Source: Paenibacillus sp. Soil750
GTDB lineage: Bacteria > Bacillota > Bacilli > Paenibacillales > NBRC-103111
Direction of reading: 5' to 3'
DNA length: 60,606 bases
NCBI RefSeq assembly: GCF_001428045.1
Contig: NZ_LMSD01000025.1
Coordinates: 36,407-97,012, forward strand
Part shown: positions 24,927-35,203 of the stretch, piece by piece
How the letters are laid out: the number at the start of each line of letters is the position of its first letter
Numbering within the stretch: the first letter of the stretch is position 1
Position numbers and translations under genes: made by a program
Notes under the pieces: generated by a model
What the model saw: only the letters and a program-made list of their open reading frames with translations
Databases searched by the model: none
Told to the model about the DNA's origin: nothing

Positions 24927-26360
24927 TCATGCTAGCAGCTTCTTCATAAACATCTGGATGGCAACTCTGCGAAGCTCTGCCAATTCATGCACATATGCAG
25001 GATAGGACACTACGTTCTCAAACTCTTCAGGGTCCTTCACCAAATCGAACAATTCTTCATGTTCACGCCCGTTTTTAGCTACATGAATATATTTGATACG
25101 CCCATTGCTAATCGTTAGGAAGCCCTCTCCCTCGCTGATCACATAGTTGTATCCTCCTGCTTCTATCCCTTCTTTAAAATCGCGGCCATCGGTAGCAATT
25201 GGCGGGGTATCAGCCGACTTCAGGCAAGTTGCCATAATATCGGTCAGCATGACCATTGCATCCGTTATCTGATGCGTGCTTTCCCCAGGATACTGTACGA
25301 GTAACGGAACGTTAAGCACGTCCTCATAGCCGCAGTCTCCTTTTCCCCATATCCCATGATTACCAAGCATTTCACCGTGGTCCGCCGTGAAAATAATGAG
25401 CACGTTATTGCCCCAGCGCCTTCTTACTGCCTCTAAAATGTGCCCGATCTGGTCATCAATAAGAGCAATATTCGCATAATAGCTTTTTCGAAGCTGAAGC
25501 CAATAGGCATCGTTGTAGTTTTGCTGCGCATAATTCGGTGCGCTGTAAGAGCCATCGGCGATGCCTCGCCCATCCCCGTAGTAGCTTTTATGGTGGATTC
25601 GGGCTGTGTCTTCGAATTCATGATCCCGTCTAACCATCCGTTTATCCCTACTCATATCCACACGATCAAAATAGACGGCAGGCGGATCAAATGGGTAATG
25701 CGGCCCGCTGAACGATACCCAACATAACAATGGTTCTTCTTCCGAATAACCTTCGATGTATTCTACCGCCTTACGCCCCACCCAGCTGTCGGGATGCCAT
25801 TCCTCTGGACCAGGGAACGGAAATACTTTGGCTTTATTCGAATCCCACGTATCCCTCCGATAAGCATCTAGATAGCCAGCTGCCTCCAGCTCCTTTGCGT
25901 AATCATCATAGAACCACACAGATACCTGCTTGTCGTCCTGTAAATCCAGATGATCTATGCCAAGGGACAAGTAATAGTCTCGGAACGTCTCATAGGGCAA
26001 TGTGAGGTCAGGTCTCGTCTCTCCATAGGGCACGGGTGAGAAGTGGCATTTCCCATGTACTGAAGTGTGATAACCGCTTCTTTTCAATTCCTGAAATAAG
26101 TTAGGAATTTCTGTGCCCAGTTCACATTTGCGAAAATTACTATATGCACCACTGTTATGAGGCAGTTTTCCCGTCACCAGAGCACAGCGGGAGGGCATGC
26201 ACCACGGACTCGCTGTGTAAGCGCGTTGGAATTGGATAGCTTCTGATGCCAATGCATCCAGATGTGTTGTCGTGATCGCTTCGTTGCCATAGCAACTCAA
26301 TGCGTCCTTCCTCAACTCGTCCATGGTAATCAGTACAATATGCGGTCTTGAAGAAGTCAT
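24927..26360 (-). CDS. Cytoplasmic sulfatase, C-type (formylglycine)
   Basis: 477 residues of the type I (S1) alkaline-phosphatase-like sulfatase fold. The motif WCMPSRCALVTG places the formylglycine precursor at C54, and metal ligands lie in the N-terminal ITMDELRKD and the later IIFTADHGEMLG. There is no signal peptide, so it removes sulfate from imported oligosaccharides and relies on a maturation enzyme acting on Cys. It is the last gene of the run and 26 bp downstream of the next sulfatase. The four paralogues are divergent in sequence, which suggests different sulfate positions. Confidence 0.88.
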   Translation of the reverse strand: MTSSRPHIVLITMDELRKDALSCYGNEAITTTHLDALASEAIQFQRAYTASPWCMPSRCALVTGKLPHNSGAYSNFRKCELGTEIPNLFQELKRSGYHTSVHGKCHFSPVPYGETRPDLTLPYETFRDYYLSLGIDHLDLQDDKQVSVWFYDDYAKELEAAGYLDAYRRDTWDSNKAKVFPFPGPEEWHPDSWVGRKAVEYIEGYSEEEPLLCWVSFSGPHYPFDPPAVYFDRVDMSRDKRMVRRDHEFEDTARIHHKSYYGDGRGIADGSYSAPNYAQQNYNDAYWLQLRKSYYANIALIDDQIGHILEAVRRRWGNNVLIIFTADHGEMLGNHGIWGKGDCGYEDVLNVPLLVQYPGESTHQITDAMVMLTDIMATCLKSADTPPIATDGRDFKEGIEAGGYNYVISEGEGFLTISNGRIKYIHVAKNGREHEELFDLVKDPEEFENVVSYPAYVHELAELRRVAIQMFMKKLLA

Positions 26361-26386
26361 ATCCTTTCCTCACTCTCCTATCCTTT

Positions 26387-27910
26387 TTATGTCGCGAATC
26401 CTTCCAAGACTCCCCGTTGAATCAGCTTATTCGCTACAATCTCATGCAGGAACGGATTCGCTTCCTTCAACTCCTGCAGCAGCAACCCCCTAAGTTGTTT
26501 AAGAGTCTCTCTACTTGAAAGAGAGGCGGCGATATTCATATTTTCTCCAGCATCCATTTCTAAATTGTACAGCTCTTCTATATCTCGATAACGGAATACA
26601 TATTTATACGCCGAAGTGCGGATTGAGAAATTGACACTATCCGTATTCACATTAAACTGCTCCGGTCCCCCCCGCTCTCCACCAACGACAGCACTCTCTG
26701 ATCCACCAATCTTAAACGTCTCGGCGAGCACGTAGTCCCTGTGTGTCGATGTTTGTCCGTGAAGCAGCGGCACAAAGGATCGACCTTCGTGTTTCTGCTT
26801 GATGTTAACACCGGTCAACTCCGCCACCGTAGGCAGTAAGTCAATGAGCGAAACCAGTGCGTTGCTGCTCGCCGATGACCGATAATCTTCACCAGTGCCT
26901 GCAAGGATGAGAGGAACGCGGAGCGCTTCTTCGTAATGAAGCGGAAACCCCTTCTTGATCAGCCCATGGGAACCCATCATATCACCATGATCGGAAAGGA
27001 ATACGATAAGCGTATCCTCATAGAGCTCTTCCCGCTTCAAATAATCAACAACGATTCCGACCTGTTTATCAATCAAGGCACACAGCCCCAAATAATGGGC
27101 AATATAGGAGCGCCATTCATTATCATCCAAGCCATTCAACTCGGAGAAATAGGAGGATTGCAGCACCTCGGATGGCTTCCCGTCTATCCCCTGCAAAAAG
27201 TTGATCGGCAGCTTGACCTCGTCAGGTTTAATCAAGGTATCATAAGGGGCAGGTACGATCATCGGGAAATGCGGAGCATTATAGGAGCATACCGCAAAGA
27301 ACGGCTGATCATCCGGTCTGCGGTCGAGTGCCTCCGTAAATCTGTCCGTTTGCCAGGTCTCGAGAAAATGCTCTTCCTTAATTTCGGCTGTTCCATAGGG
27401 TGCTTTCCCCTCCCGCTTAAGTTGTCCGATATCGGAATGCGTCAAATTCTCGATATGAGTCTCATGCAGCTGATATCCATGTGTTTGTGTGTATTCACGG
27501 TACTCTTCAATGAATCTGCCCCGATCTCGGCCCTCGATCACGGCTGGAATCGCTGAAACATCGTCGAAATGAAACCGCTGCGGCGTCGTACCTGGCACAT
27601 GCCACTTGCCTGTATAAATGGTATGGTAACCAGCTTCTTTGAAATTAGAGATTAGTCCTTCATCCTGCAGGTCCTCTCGAATGCTTTTCCAATTGCCGGT
27701 CACTTCATGCCCATGGGGCATAAGTCCCGTCCATAGGCTGGCACGAGCTGGGCAGCACAACGGATATGCGGTGTAGCTGCGATCCAACGAGATGCCTTGG
27801 GCTGCAAGCGCATCGATATTTGGCGTTACAGAACGTTCGCTGCTGAGACTATTCAACGTATCCCATCGTTGTTCATCACTCATTAGAATAACGATATTTT
27901 TCGGTTTCAC
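26387..27910 (-). CDS. Cytoplasmic sulfatase, C-type (formylglycine)
   Basis: 507 residues. The signature YPLCCPARASLWTG gives formylglycine at C52 followed by an unusual second cysteine. The metal/active-site segments ILMSDEQRWDTL and IVFLSDHGDMMGSHG are intact. The start is GTG 27908-27910, 6 bases after GGAGG. No signal peptide. It lies 28 bp downstream of the preceding sulfatase gene, so it is co-transcribed. Confidence 0.88.
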   Translation of the reverse strand: MKPKNIVILMSDEQRWDTLNSLSSERSVTPNIDALAAQGISLDRSYTAYPLCCPARASLWTGLMPHGHEVTGNWKSIREDLQDEGLISNFKEAGYHTIYTGKWHVPGTTPQRFHFDDVSAIPAVIEGRDRGRFIEEYREYTQTHGYQLHETHIENLTHSDIGQLKREGKAPYGTAEIKEEHFLETWQTDRFTEALDRRPDDQPFFAVCSYNAPHFPMIVPAPYDTLIKPDEVKLPINFLQGIDGKPSEVLQSSYFSELNGLDDNEWRSYIAHYLGLCALIDKQVGIVVDYLKREELYEDTLIVFLSDHGDMMGSHGLIKKGFPLHYEEALRVPLILAGTGEDYRSSASSNALVSLIDLLPTVAELTGVNIKQKHEGRSFVPLLHGQTSTHRDYVLAETFKIGGSESAVVGGERGGPEQFNVNTDSVNFSIRTSAYKYVFRYRDIEELYNLEMDAGENMNIAASLSSRETLKQLRGLLLQELKEANPFLHEIVANKLIQRGVLEGFAT

Positions 27911-27938
27911 GTGGCACTACCTCCATAGTTGTCATTTC

Positions 27939-29477
27939 TTAAGGCTTCAACTTCTTCTGCTCAATGAGTCGATTTGTATCTTCGGACAAGTCATCATGAT
28001 CCAGTAGCTGCTTGTGCAGGCGATGCTTCATCTCTTCAAGCAAGTTTCGCTTATCAGATGCATGTATTAAATTTTGAAGTTCAAATGGATCCTGCTCTAA
28101 ATCATACAACTCATCGGAATCATCCAAATGAGCGACGTACTTATACGTCTCCCAGTAAAGAGCTCTCTGAATCTTCTCGTAATCCTTATGACCGAAATGA
28201 ACGGCCATAAGATCTTTGCGCCATGTGCTAGGAATCCCAAAGTCAGAATCATTTGCAGAATTGATATGCGTTATCAGCCCTGCCAAGCTAAGTCCATCCA
28301 TATGCACAGGAACTTGAACACCGCTCCATTCCAGAACCGTGGATACAATATCCATATTGCTTACGAGTGCTTGTGTGCTACAGGCTTGCTTCGTCACACC
28401 TGGCCATTTTACGACGAGTGGAATCGCCATAGTTTCCTCCGTCAGCATAGCGTCCTTATCGAACAGTCCACCGTTCGTGGCCAGAATATCACCATGATCT
28501 GCCGTATAGATGACAATGGTGTCCTCTGAAATCCCCAAGCGATCTATCGTATCCAGTACCTTCAGGAATGCCGAATCTGTCTGAGCAAAATGCTCATAAG
28601 CTCTCGCAAGCAGCGGCTGCCATTGGTCCCATTCGGTGAACCCAGTTCGGTTCCGCCAATCATCTCGATCACGCTTATGGTAATCAGGGCGGTCCGCAAA
28701 ACTATTGCTGAAATTTGGATATTCAGGAATACGCTTAGCATCCATTGAGTTTCGAAACGGTTCAGCTACGAGATAAGGCTGATGAGGGCCCCAAATATCG
28801 ACCCGAAGTAAGAAAGGCTCTTCTCCCTGAGCAGCCTCTTCTAACCAATCACATGCAAGCTGTGAGACGAAGTATGCTTCGGTAGCCTCCACAGGCGATT
28901 TAAAGTGTGCTGTACTAGCAGACCGAAAGCCGTTAGTACTAGCTCCCGCAAAGGATTCCACGTCTTTCATGTTGATGTCAGACAAAGAAGCACCGGAAAT
29001 GCTCCACTCCACATCCACAATCGGATCGGGAAGGTCAAACCGCTTCAAGTAACTCGCGTATGCCTCTGATTGGTATGGCGTACCATACCCCTCTAAAGAA
29101 AAACCTTCAAAACCATATTCCTGTGCATTCTCCCTCCCGGCGTGCCACTTGCCAAAGTAGCCGCACCGGTAACCCACAGACTTCAAGAACTCACTCAATA
29201 CGGGCGTTTCCAAGTTCATTGCCCCTTTAAGACTTCTCGAATCGTTTCTGGTAATACCGTGCTTATGTGCATACACGCCAGTCAACATACTCGCCCTCGC
29301 AGGAGAGCAGAGAGGCGTTACGGAATAGGCCCGGTCAAATGTAGTCCCTTCCGTGGCAATTCGCTCATAAGCGGCTAGTCTCGGCTTCGGCCCCTTCGTA
29401 TCACGAAAATGCTTCCAAACAACATGATCCTGCGTCAACCAAACAATATTCGGTTTTCTATTCGGTGTAGCTCCCAT
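27939..29477 (-). CDS. Cytoplasmic sulfatase, C-type (formylglycine)
   Basis: About 512 residues. The signature TPLCSPARASMLTG (C57) is canonical, and IYTADHGDILATNGG supplies the C-terminal metal site. The N-terminal metal segment is unusual: WLTQDHVVWKHFRD replaces the common D-D-Q or D-Q-Q-R form and has an insertion before the alignment resumes. I prefer ATG 29475-29477 (9 bases after GAGG) over GTG 29483. No signal peptide. Third sulfatase from the downstream end of the run. Confidence 0.87.
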   Translation of the reverse strand: MGATPNRKPNIVWLTQDHVVWKHFRDTKGPKPRLAAYERIATEGTTFDRAYSVTPLCSPARASMLTGVYAHKHGITRNDSRSLKGAMNLETPVLSEFLKSVGYRCGYFGKWHAGRENAQEYGFEGFSLEGYGTPYQSEAYASYLKRFDLPDPIVDVEWSISGASLSDINMKDVESFAGASTNGFRSASTAHFKSPVEATEAYFVSQLACDWLEEAAQGEEPFLLRVDIWGPHQPYLVAEPFRNSMDAKRIPEYPNFSNSFADRPDYHKRDRDDWRNRTGFTEWDQWQPLLARAYEHFAQTDSAFLKVLDTIDRLGISEDTIVIYTADHGDILATNGGLFDKDAMLTEETMAIPLVVKWPGVTKQACSTQALVSNMDIVSTVLEWSGVQVPVHMDGLSLAGLITHINSANDSDFGIPSTWRKDLMAVHFGHKDYEKIQRALYWETYKYVAHLDDSDELYDLEQDPFELQNLIHASDKRNLLEEMKHRLHKQLLDHDDLSEDTNRLIEQKKLKP

Positions 29478-29499
29478 AGTCACAATCCTCGCATTCGTT

Positions 29500-30978
29500 T
29501 TAAAAGTCGGCCTGTCGTTCGGGCAGCGGGTCGACCGTCCACGCCATACGATCCGTCATCAGTTCCATCATCTGCAGTTTCACCACTAGATAGGCAGGAT
29601 CGTCGTAGAGATTACTCGTCTCTGCCGCATCCTTCACTAAATCGTAAAGTTCACCTTGCTGAGATGAATGGACACGAACCAATTTATATCTGCCGTCAGA
29701 TACCATCGTACAGTGCGGCGGCAGATCAGGATGCCAAGGCTGCGCATTATAATATTCACAGTAGACGCTGTCCCGGTGAGCGTCATGCGGTACCTCCCCT
29801 TTGAGCAAAGACCAAAGTGACTTTCCCTGAATCCCCGGCGCCACATCAGCCTGAATGGCATCCAGTAGTGTCGGGGCCAAGTCTACGAGTTCCACAAGAG
29901 CTGATGTACGAACACCCGATTGGATAACGCCCGGCCATGCAATCAGAAGGGGCACCTTGACAAGCGGCTCATAGAAATATGGACCCTTCCAATATATCCC
30001 ATGATCACCCAGCATCTCGCCATGATCTGACATAAATAGGACGAGTGTATGCTCCAACTCCCCTGTCTTCTTGAGTACTTCCATCAGCAGCCCTATCTGT
30101 TCATCCACATGCTCCATAATGGCCCATTGTGAAGCACATATTAGCTTATGTTCATATTCAGTCATTTCCTTATAATTCAAATGCTTAGCAAAGTTATATG
30201 CTTTCTCGCTGTCCATCTTCTGATAGTCCGGTTTGTTGTCCAGCTCACCGGGTATGTAATTGGGCAACGGAACACGATCTAGATGTTCCATGTATTTATC
30301 TAGCAGCCGCTTTGGCGGATCGAAAGGATGATGCGGATCAAAAAGATTAAGCGAGAAGAACCACTTATTTCCCTGCTTGGCATTGGAGCGAATGAACTTA
30401 GCAGCCTCCTCTATGCACCACGTACCTTGACGGTATTCTTCGTCCTCCCCGTAATAGACTTGGCGGGAGCCTGCAATAGCTTCTCGTTTCAACTCTTTTC
30501 CCTTCTCATTCAACCATTGTGTATGTTCATTCAGCGCCCATTCGTGAGTGCCACCTGTCGCTGGAGACCAGCGGAACACTTGGTATCCGTCATCCCCCCG
30601 TTCCTCAACGCCAGGACATACGGCTGGGTGAGTAGGAGCCAAGTGCAGCTTTCCTGCAAGTCCGCAGACATATCCTTGTTCCGCAAATCGCTTTGAAATA
30701 AGCTTCTCATCAGAAGGAAGCTTCTGGCCGTTTTGTCTGCACCGGGTCGTACGCGGGTATCTCCCCGTCATGAAGCTGGCGCGGCTTGGTGTGCATACAG
30801 GGCTTTGACAGTAGGCTCTCTCGAAAAGAGTACCCTGGGATGCGAGTTTATCAATATTCGGGGTATTGACATTTGGATTGCCGTAACAGCCCAGCGTATC
30901 TGTTCGCTGCTGGTCCGTGCAGATCCATAAGATATTGGGCTGACGACGGACGTCCCCATTCCCTGATTGGATATTCAT
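29500..30978 (-). CDS. Cytoplasmic sulfatase, C-type (formylglycine)
   Basis: 492 residues, the most canonical of the four. The N-terminal metal site is ILWICTDQQRTDTLGCYGN, the signature SPVCTPSRASFMTG (C62), and the C-terminal site LFMSDHGEMLGDHG. No signal peptide. The ATG overlaps the stop codon of the GH51 gene (ATGA-type overlap), giving tight coupling with the arabinofuranosidase and suggesting sulfated arabinose-containing oligosaccharides as substrate. Confidence 0.9.
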   Translation of the reverse strand: MNIQSGNGDVRRQPNILWICTDQQRTDTLGCYGNPNVNTPNIDKLASQGTLFERAYCQSPVCTPSRASFMTGRYPRTTRCRQNGQKLPSDEKLISKRFAEQGYVCGLAGKLHLAPTHPAVCPGVEERGDDGYQVFRWSPATGGTHEWALNEHTQWLNEKGKELKREAIAGSRQVYYGEDEEYRQGTWCIEEAAKFIRSNAKQGNKWFFSLNLFDPHHPFDPPKRLLDKYMEHLDRVPLPNYIPGELDNKPDYQKMDSEKAYNFAKHLNYKEMTEYEHKLICASQWAIMEHVDEQIGLLMEVLKKTGELEHTLVLFMSDHGEMLGDHGIYWKGPYFYEPLVKVPLLIAWPGVIQSGVRTSALVELVDLAPTLLDAIQADVAPGIQGKSLWSLLKGEVPHDAHRDSVYCEYYNAQPWHPDLPPHCTMVSDGRYKLVRVHSSQQGELYDLVKDAAETSNLYDDPAYLVVKLQMMELMTDRMAWTVDPLPERQADF

Positions 30979-32501
30979 TTCCTGTTCCCTCCTGCCGGTT
31001 TAAATCTCCAAACGTTCCACGACAACGGCAGCAGCCTCGTGCTTAGGCGGTTATCATTGACTAGGGGGACAAAACCATTTCTCGGAACAATCGTATCTGG
31101 AGCATCTGCTTTATTGTAAGCAGAAGGATTCTCATGCTGCACAACAATGCTTTCATGGCCTATTAACGCATCAAAGCCTCTCAGTTCCAAATTCATCTCA
31201 AGCTCCTCGCTTAAACTGCGATTCACCGCAAAGACCGTCAGCACACCAGAATCATCATCAAATACCGATACCGCTTCAATAAGAGGTGCCTCTCTTTTCT
31301 CATTCGTCACATACGATGGGGCTTGCATCTGGACCGGTAAGGCAAGTCCTCTCCCAAATCGGGAGGCATGCAGAAATGGGTAATAAATCGACTGCTTCCA
31401 TACCCTTCCATCGGAGTCTGTCATGATAACACCAAAGACGTTCACGAGTTGTGCAATACAAGCGATCCGAATCCGATCGCTATGCTTCAACAGTGAAATC
31501 AGCATCGAGCCGAAAACGATCATATCAGCTGTTGTATGACTTCCTTCACACAGCGCTGGACCAACAGTCCACGACTCGGCATCATTCCCTTTCCACGTAC
31601 TCGGCACGACATTCCACTCATCAAAGGACAAATACATCCGCTTACTCGAGCGCTTCTTCGCCTTTACGAAGTCACAAGCAGCGACGATTGAGTCAATATA
31701 TTCATCCATGATCAATGATTTCGCCAAATATGCCTCCAGATCGTCCTCTTTATTGTCCAGATACATGTGGACCGAAAGATAGTCTGCTATGTCATAGCAG
31801 TATTCCATTACGGTTGCATCCCAATCAGGATAAGTGGGAAGATTTAGGGAGGAACTTCCGCAGGCGACCAACTCAATCGTAGGATCGAGTCGTTTCATCA
31901 CCTTTCCAGCCTCCCGGGCGAGAAGACCGTATTCCGCTGCTGACGTGTTGCAAATTTGCCATGGACCGTCCATTTCGTTGCCTAGACACCACAGCTTGAA
32001 CGAATATGGCTGTTCTCTGCCATGGGCGTTTCGCAGCTTACTAAAGCTGCTTTCCCCCGCCATATTGCAATACTCTAGCAGATGAGCCGCCTCCTCAACA
32101 CCGCGGGTTCCGAGATTGACAGCCATCATAACCTGTGAGCCTACTTGCGAAGCCCACTTTGCAAATTCATCCAGTCCAACCTCGTTCGTTTCCAAACTTT
32201 TCCATGCCAAATCCATACGTGTAGGGCGATTCACCTGTGGTCCGACGCTATCCTCCCAACGAAAACCAGAAACAAAGTTTCCACCAGGATATCGGATGAC
32301 CGATACATCCAACTCTGAGACCATGCCCGCAACATCGCGCCGAAAGCCTGCTTCGTCAGACTCCGAATGCTGCGGCTGATAGATACCTCCATATACACAG
32401 CGCCCCATGTGCTCGATAAAGCCGCCATAAATTCTCGAATCAATGCGTGATATGACGAAATCGCGATCTATCACAGCTCTCGCCTTTTGAACTCCAGCCA
32501 T
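30975..32501 (-). CDS. GH51 alpha-L-arabinofuranosidase
   Basis: 508 residues without signal peptide. The GH51 pattern is complete: SRIYGGFIEHMGRCVYGGIY at the N-terminus, RYPGGNFVSGFRWEDSVGP, acid/base E176 in CLGNEMDG and nucleophile E295 in LSFDEWNVV, plus the C-terminal beta-sandwich. It removes terminal alpha-L-arabinofuranosyl units from oligosaccharides in the cytoplasm. It is the first enzyme gene after the binding-protein gene and overlaps the sulfatase start by 4 bp. Confidence 0.92.
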   Translation of the reverse strand: MAGVQKARAVIDRDFVISRIDSRIYGGFIEHMGRCVYGGIYQPQHSESDEAGFRRDVAGMVSELDVSVIRYPGGNFVSGFRWEDSVGPQVNRPTRMDLAWKSLETNEVGLDEFAKWASQVGSQVMMAVNLGTRGVEEAAHLLEYCNMAGESSFSKLRNAHGREQPYSFKLWCLGNEMDGPWQICNTSAAEYGLLAREAGKVMKRLDPTIELVACGSSSLNLPTYPDWDATVMEYCYDIADYLSVHMYLDNKEDDLEAYLAKSLIMDEYIDSIVAACDFVKAKKRSSKRMYLSFDEWNVVPSTWKGNDAESWTVGPALCEGSHTTADMIVFGSMLISLLKHSDRIRIACIAQLVNVFGVIMTDSDGRVWKQSIYYPFLHASRFGRGLALPVQMQAPSYVTNEKREAPLIEAVSVFDDDSGVLTVFAVNRSLSEELEMNLELRGFDALIGHESIVVQHENPSAYNKADAPDTIVPRNGFVPLVNDNRLSTRLLPLSWNVWRFKPAGGNRK

Positions 32502-32636
32502 CGTTCACTCACTCCATTTCAAAAGTAAAACAGCTGGTGAAGGGAATCCAGCCTCGGCTGCTTTCCACGGAAGCCTGTTCTTCATCCATGTCTCACCACG
32601 ATTTGCCATCACCTTGCCAGCTGTATCTCGTTTTGT

Positions 32637-34241
32637 TTATTTTCCACCTTTAAGCAGGCCATCAAGTGATTCCTGGAACATTTTCTCCAGCTTATCCACG
32701 CCCATTTTCTTCAAGGTTGCTACATACGCATCCCACTCGGCAAAAGACTGATCGCCTGAGATAAACTTGGCACGCATTTCGTCTGTATAGGTATCCAGAT
32801 CGGTGCGAATTGCGTTCATTTGATCTTGCTTTTCTTTGGATAGAAGCGGTAGAGCATATTGTTTTTTAGGCAAAAACGGCTGAACAAGCTTGAAGTCCTT
32901 AGGTCGGGTTGAGCCTTCCAGCATTGGTGATAAATGTTTGTCCGTATAATAGCCGAACTCCCCTCCACCTTGCCAAATGGTCATGGACCCCAGTTCCACT
33001 GTAAGCCCTCGTTGGCTATTCAAAATTTCCTTTTTATAGCCTAAGCTTCCATTCTCACGCTTCTCGTAAGTGACACCCTCCTTGCCCAAGTAGAGCAGAG
33101 TCGCACCTTCGTCTCCATAAAAATAATCGAACATACGCATCGTTGCTTCTGGATTCTTGTTAGCTTTTGTAATGATCGCCTTACCACCGTTAGCATTAAC
33201 ATCCTGCTTCAGATTCCATAACTGGTCGCCATGAGGCCCTTTAAGTGGCGTAATACCTGAATAGTCTCCTGCAAATTTGCCAGCATTTTGAGCTTGCAGC
33301 AATGGCGTGAAGCCTACCTTATTGTCAGCTAGCTTCGCAAAATACACTTGATCCGTCTGCGTGAAAATATCCTTATCCAGTAAGCCTTCCTTATAGAGCT
33401 TGCTTGTATATTGCAGCAGCTCCTTGTATTTCTCATCCGCGTACCAAATATGCACCTTATTATTGTCGTCTATGTTCAACTTATAATCCAAATTACGCTG
33501 CAGCCCATACATACCTTCAAGTCCACGCATCGCCCAGTCAATTGTATGAGCCGTATATGGAATTTCATCGTTCTTGCTGTTGCCATTCGGGTCCTTTTCT
33601 TTAAACAATTTCAACAGTGAGTAGAGTTCGTTCGAATCCTTAGGAGCCTGCGCTCCAACCTTATCGAGCCATTTGATATTCAGCATCGGGAAACGCGGAA
33701 CACCGAGCAGGTCGTAATCGACAATTCGAGGCAGCGAATATATATGTCCATCGGGAGAGGTAATGGCAGCCTTTACCTCTGGCTTCTTCTTTAACAGCTC
33801 ACGCAGATTAGGTGCATACTTCTCGATCAATCCCTCCAGAGGAATGAAAATGCCAGTCGAGCCATATTTCGTAATATCCGCATCCTTGATAACACCTTTG
33901 ATGAAAAAGTCGGGCAGTTCGCCGCTTGCCAACACCAGATTGACGCGCTCTACAGCGTTTTGCAAGGAAGGCGTATCCCATTCGATATGAATATTCGCTT
34001 TCTCCTCCAGCTCCTTCCAAAGCAGCATCTGGCTGTATTCACCCAATTGCGGGTCCTTTCGAGCAAATCCTTTTAAAGTAACCTTTTCCTTAACAATCGG
34101 TAAACCGGTTTCGTTGACATTTGCAGGTATCACCGAAGCCGTAGTTGTAGCCGTCCCCTCTTGTGACGCAGATTTATCCGCACACCCTGAAATAACTAGC
34201 ACCAAAGCGACCGGGACCGTTAAAAGTAAATTCTTTTTCAT
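32637..34241 (-). CDS. Lipoprotein solute-binding protein, LplA type
   Basis: 534 residues. The lipoprotein signal MKKNLLLTVPVALVLVISGC has its lipidated cysteine at C20, followed by a Ser/Thr/Ala-rich linker and a two-lobed family 1 binding domain (EEKANIHIEWDTPS, PDGHIYSLPRI). A GGAGG site precedes the ATG. It serves the LplBC-type permeases encoded upstream and probably captures sulfated oligosaccharides, judging from the downstream enzymes. Confidence 0.9.
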   Translation of the reverse strand: MKKNLLLTVPVALVLVISGCADKSASQEGTATTTASVIPANVNETGLPIVKEKVTLKGFARKDPQLGEYSQMLLWKELEEKANIHIEWDTPSLQNAVERVNLVLASGELPDFFIKGVIKDADITKYGSTGIFIPLEGLIEKYAPNLRELLKKKPEVKAAITSPDGHIYSLPRIVDYDLLGVPRFPMLNIKWLDKVGAQAPKDSNELYSLLKLFKEKDPNGNSKNDEIPYTAHTIDWAMRGLEGMYGLQRNLDYKLNIDDNNKVHIWYADEKYKELLQYTSKLYKEGLLDKDIFTQTDQVYFAKLADNKVGFTPLLQAQNAGKFAGDYSGITPLKGPHGDQLWNLKQDVNANGGKAIITKANKNPEATMRMFDYFYGDEGATLLYLGKEGVTYEKRENGSLGYKKEILNSQRGLTVELGSMTIWQGGGEFGYYTDKHLSPMLEGSTRPKDFKLVQPFLPKKQYALPLLSKEKQDQMNAIRTDLDTYTDEMRAKFISGDQSFAEWDAYVATLKKMGVDKLEKMFQESLDGLLKGGK

Positions 34242-34295
34242 AAGATTTGACCTCCAATAGTATATGTATAATTTGAATTGCTTTAATAATCAGCC

Positions 34296-35189
34296 TTATC
34301 CTTTTATCGAACCGATCAAAGCGCCCTTTACAAAAAAACGCTGCATAAAGGGATATAAAATCAGCATAGGAAGGCTGGCGACCATAATAATGGCATATTT
34401 GATCCCTTCCGAATCAAAAATTCGATCTGTAAAGCCCTTATCCAGTGTTGCAAAATCATCAACTTTGGATTGAATGAGAATTTCTCGCAGAACCAACTGG
34501 AGAGGAAACAGACTTCGATCCGATAAATAAATGAGACCGTTGAAGAAATCGTTCCAATGATGAACAGCATAATACAATGAGATTACAGCCAGGATTGGCT
34601 TAGATAACGGAAGCACCACATCAAGTAAAATGCGCGTGTTCGAGCATCCGTCTATAAAAGCAGCCTCCTGCAGCTCCTTCGGAATCGTGTTCATAAAATA
34701 AGTGCGCATAATGATGAGATTAAAAGTATTTATTGCGCTTGGCAGTATCATCGCCCACATGGAATTCACCAACCCCAACTGCTTCACGACCAAATAAGTT
34801 GGAATGATACCGCCTTGAAAATACATGGTTAAAATAAGAATACCCAGAATAACACGCCCGCCCTTAAGGTCAGACCTCGATAGTGGGTAGGCCGCCAGCA
34901 CTGTTAACACCACGTTAATAGCCGTGCCTAGCACCGTGTAGAGGATCGTATTTCGGTACCCGTTCCAGACTGCACTGTTCTTGAGTACGTTGATGTACGA
35001 CTTTAAAGTCAGTTCCTCTGGCCAGATTAGGATTTGGCCTTTGGCAACAAGAGCAGGGCTGCTGAGCGAACTACTGAACACATGCAGCAAAGGGAATACA
35101 ATAAACAAGGTCAATACAACGAGAAAGGCATACATTGCCAAATTGAACCAAACGTCATTGTTTTGGATGGCATTTTGTTTTTTCAGCAT
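34296..35189 (-). CDS. ABC sugar permease, LplC/YtcP type
   Basis: 297 residues from ATG 35187-35189, which follows GGGAGGG by 5 bases; an earlier ATG at 35210 overlaps the partner gene and lacks a site. Six helices, EAA loop LQEAAFIDGCSNTRILLDVV, and C-terminus RFFVKGALIGSIKG typical of LplC. It lies between the LplB-type gene and the binding-protein gene and forms the importer with them. Confidence 0.9.
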   Translation of the reverse strand: MLKKQNAIQNNDVWFNLAMYAFLVVLTLFIVFPLLHVFSSSLSSPALVAKGQILIWPEELTLKSYINVLKNSAVWNGYRNTILYTVLGTAINVVLTVLAAYPLSRSDLKGGRVILGILILTMYFQGGIIPTYLVVKQLGLVNSMWAMILPSAINTFNLIIMRTYFMNTIPKELQEAAFIDGCSNTRILLDVVLPLSKPILAVISLYYAVHHWNDFFNGLIYLSDRSLFPLQLVLREILIQSKVDDFATLDKGFTDRIFDSEGIKYAIIMVASLPMLILYPFMQRFFVKGALIGSIKG

Positions 35190-35203
35190 CTTATTCCCTC
35201 CCT

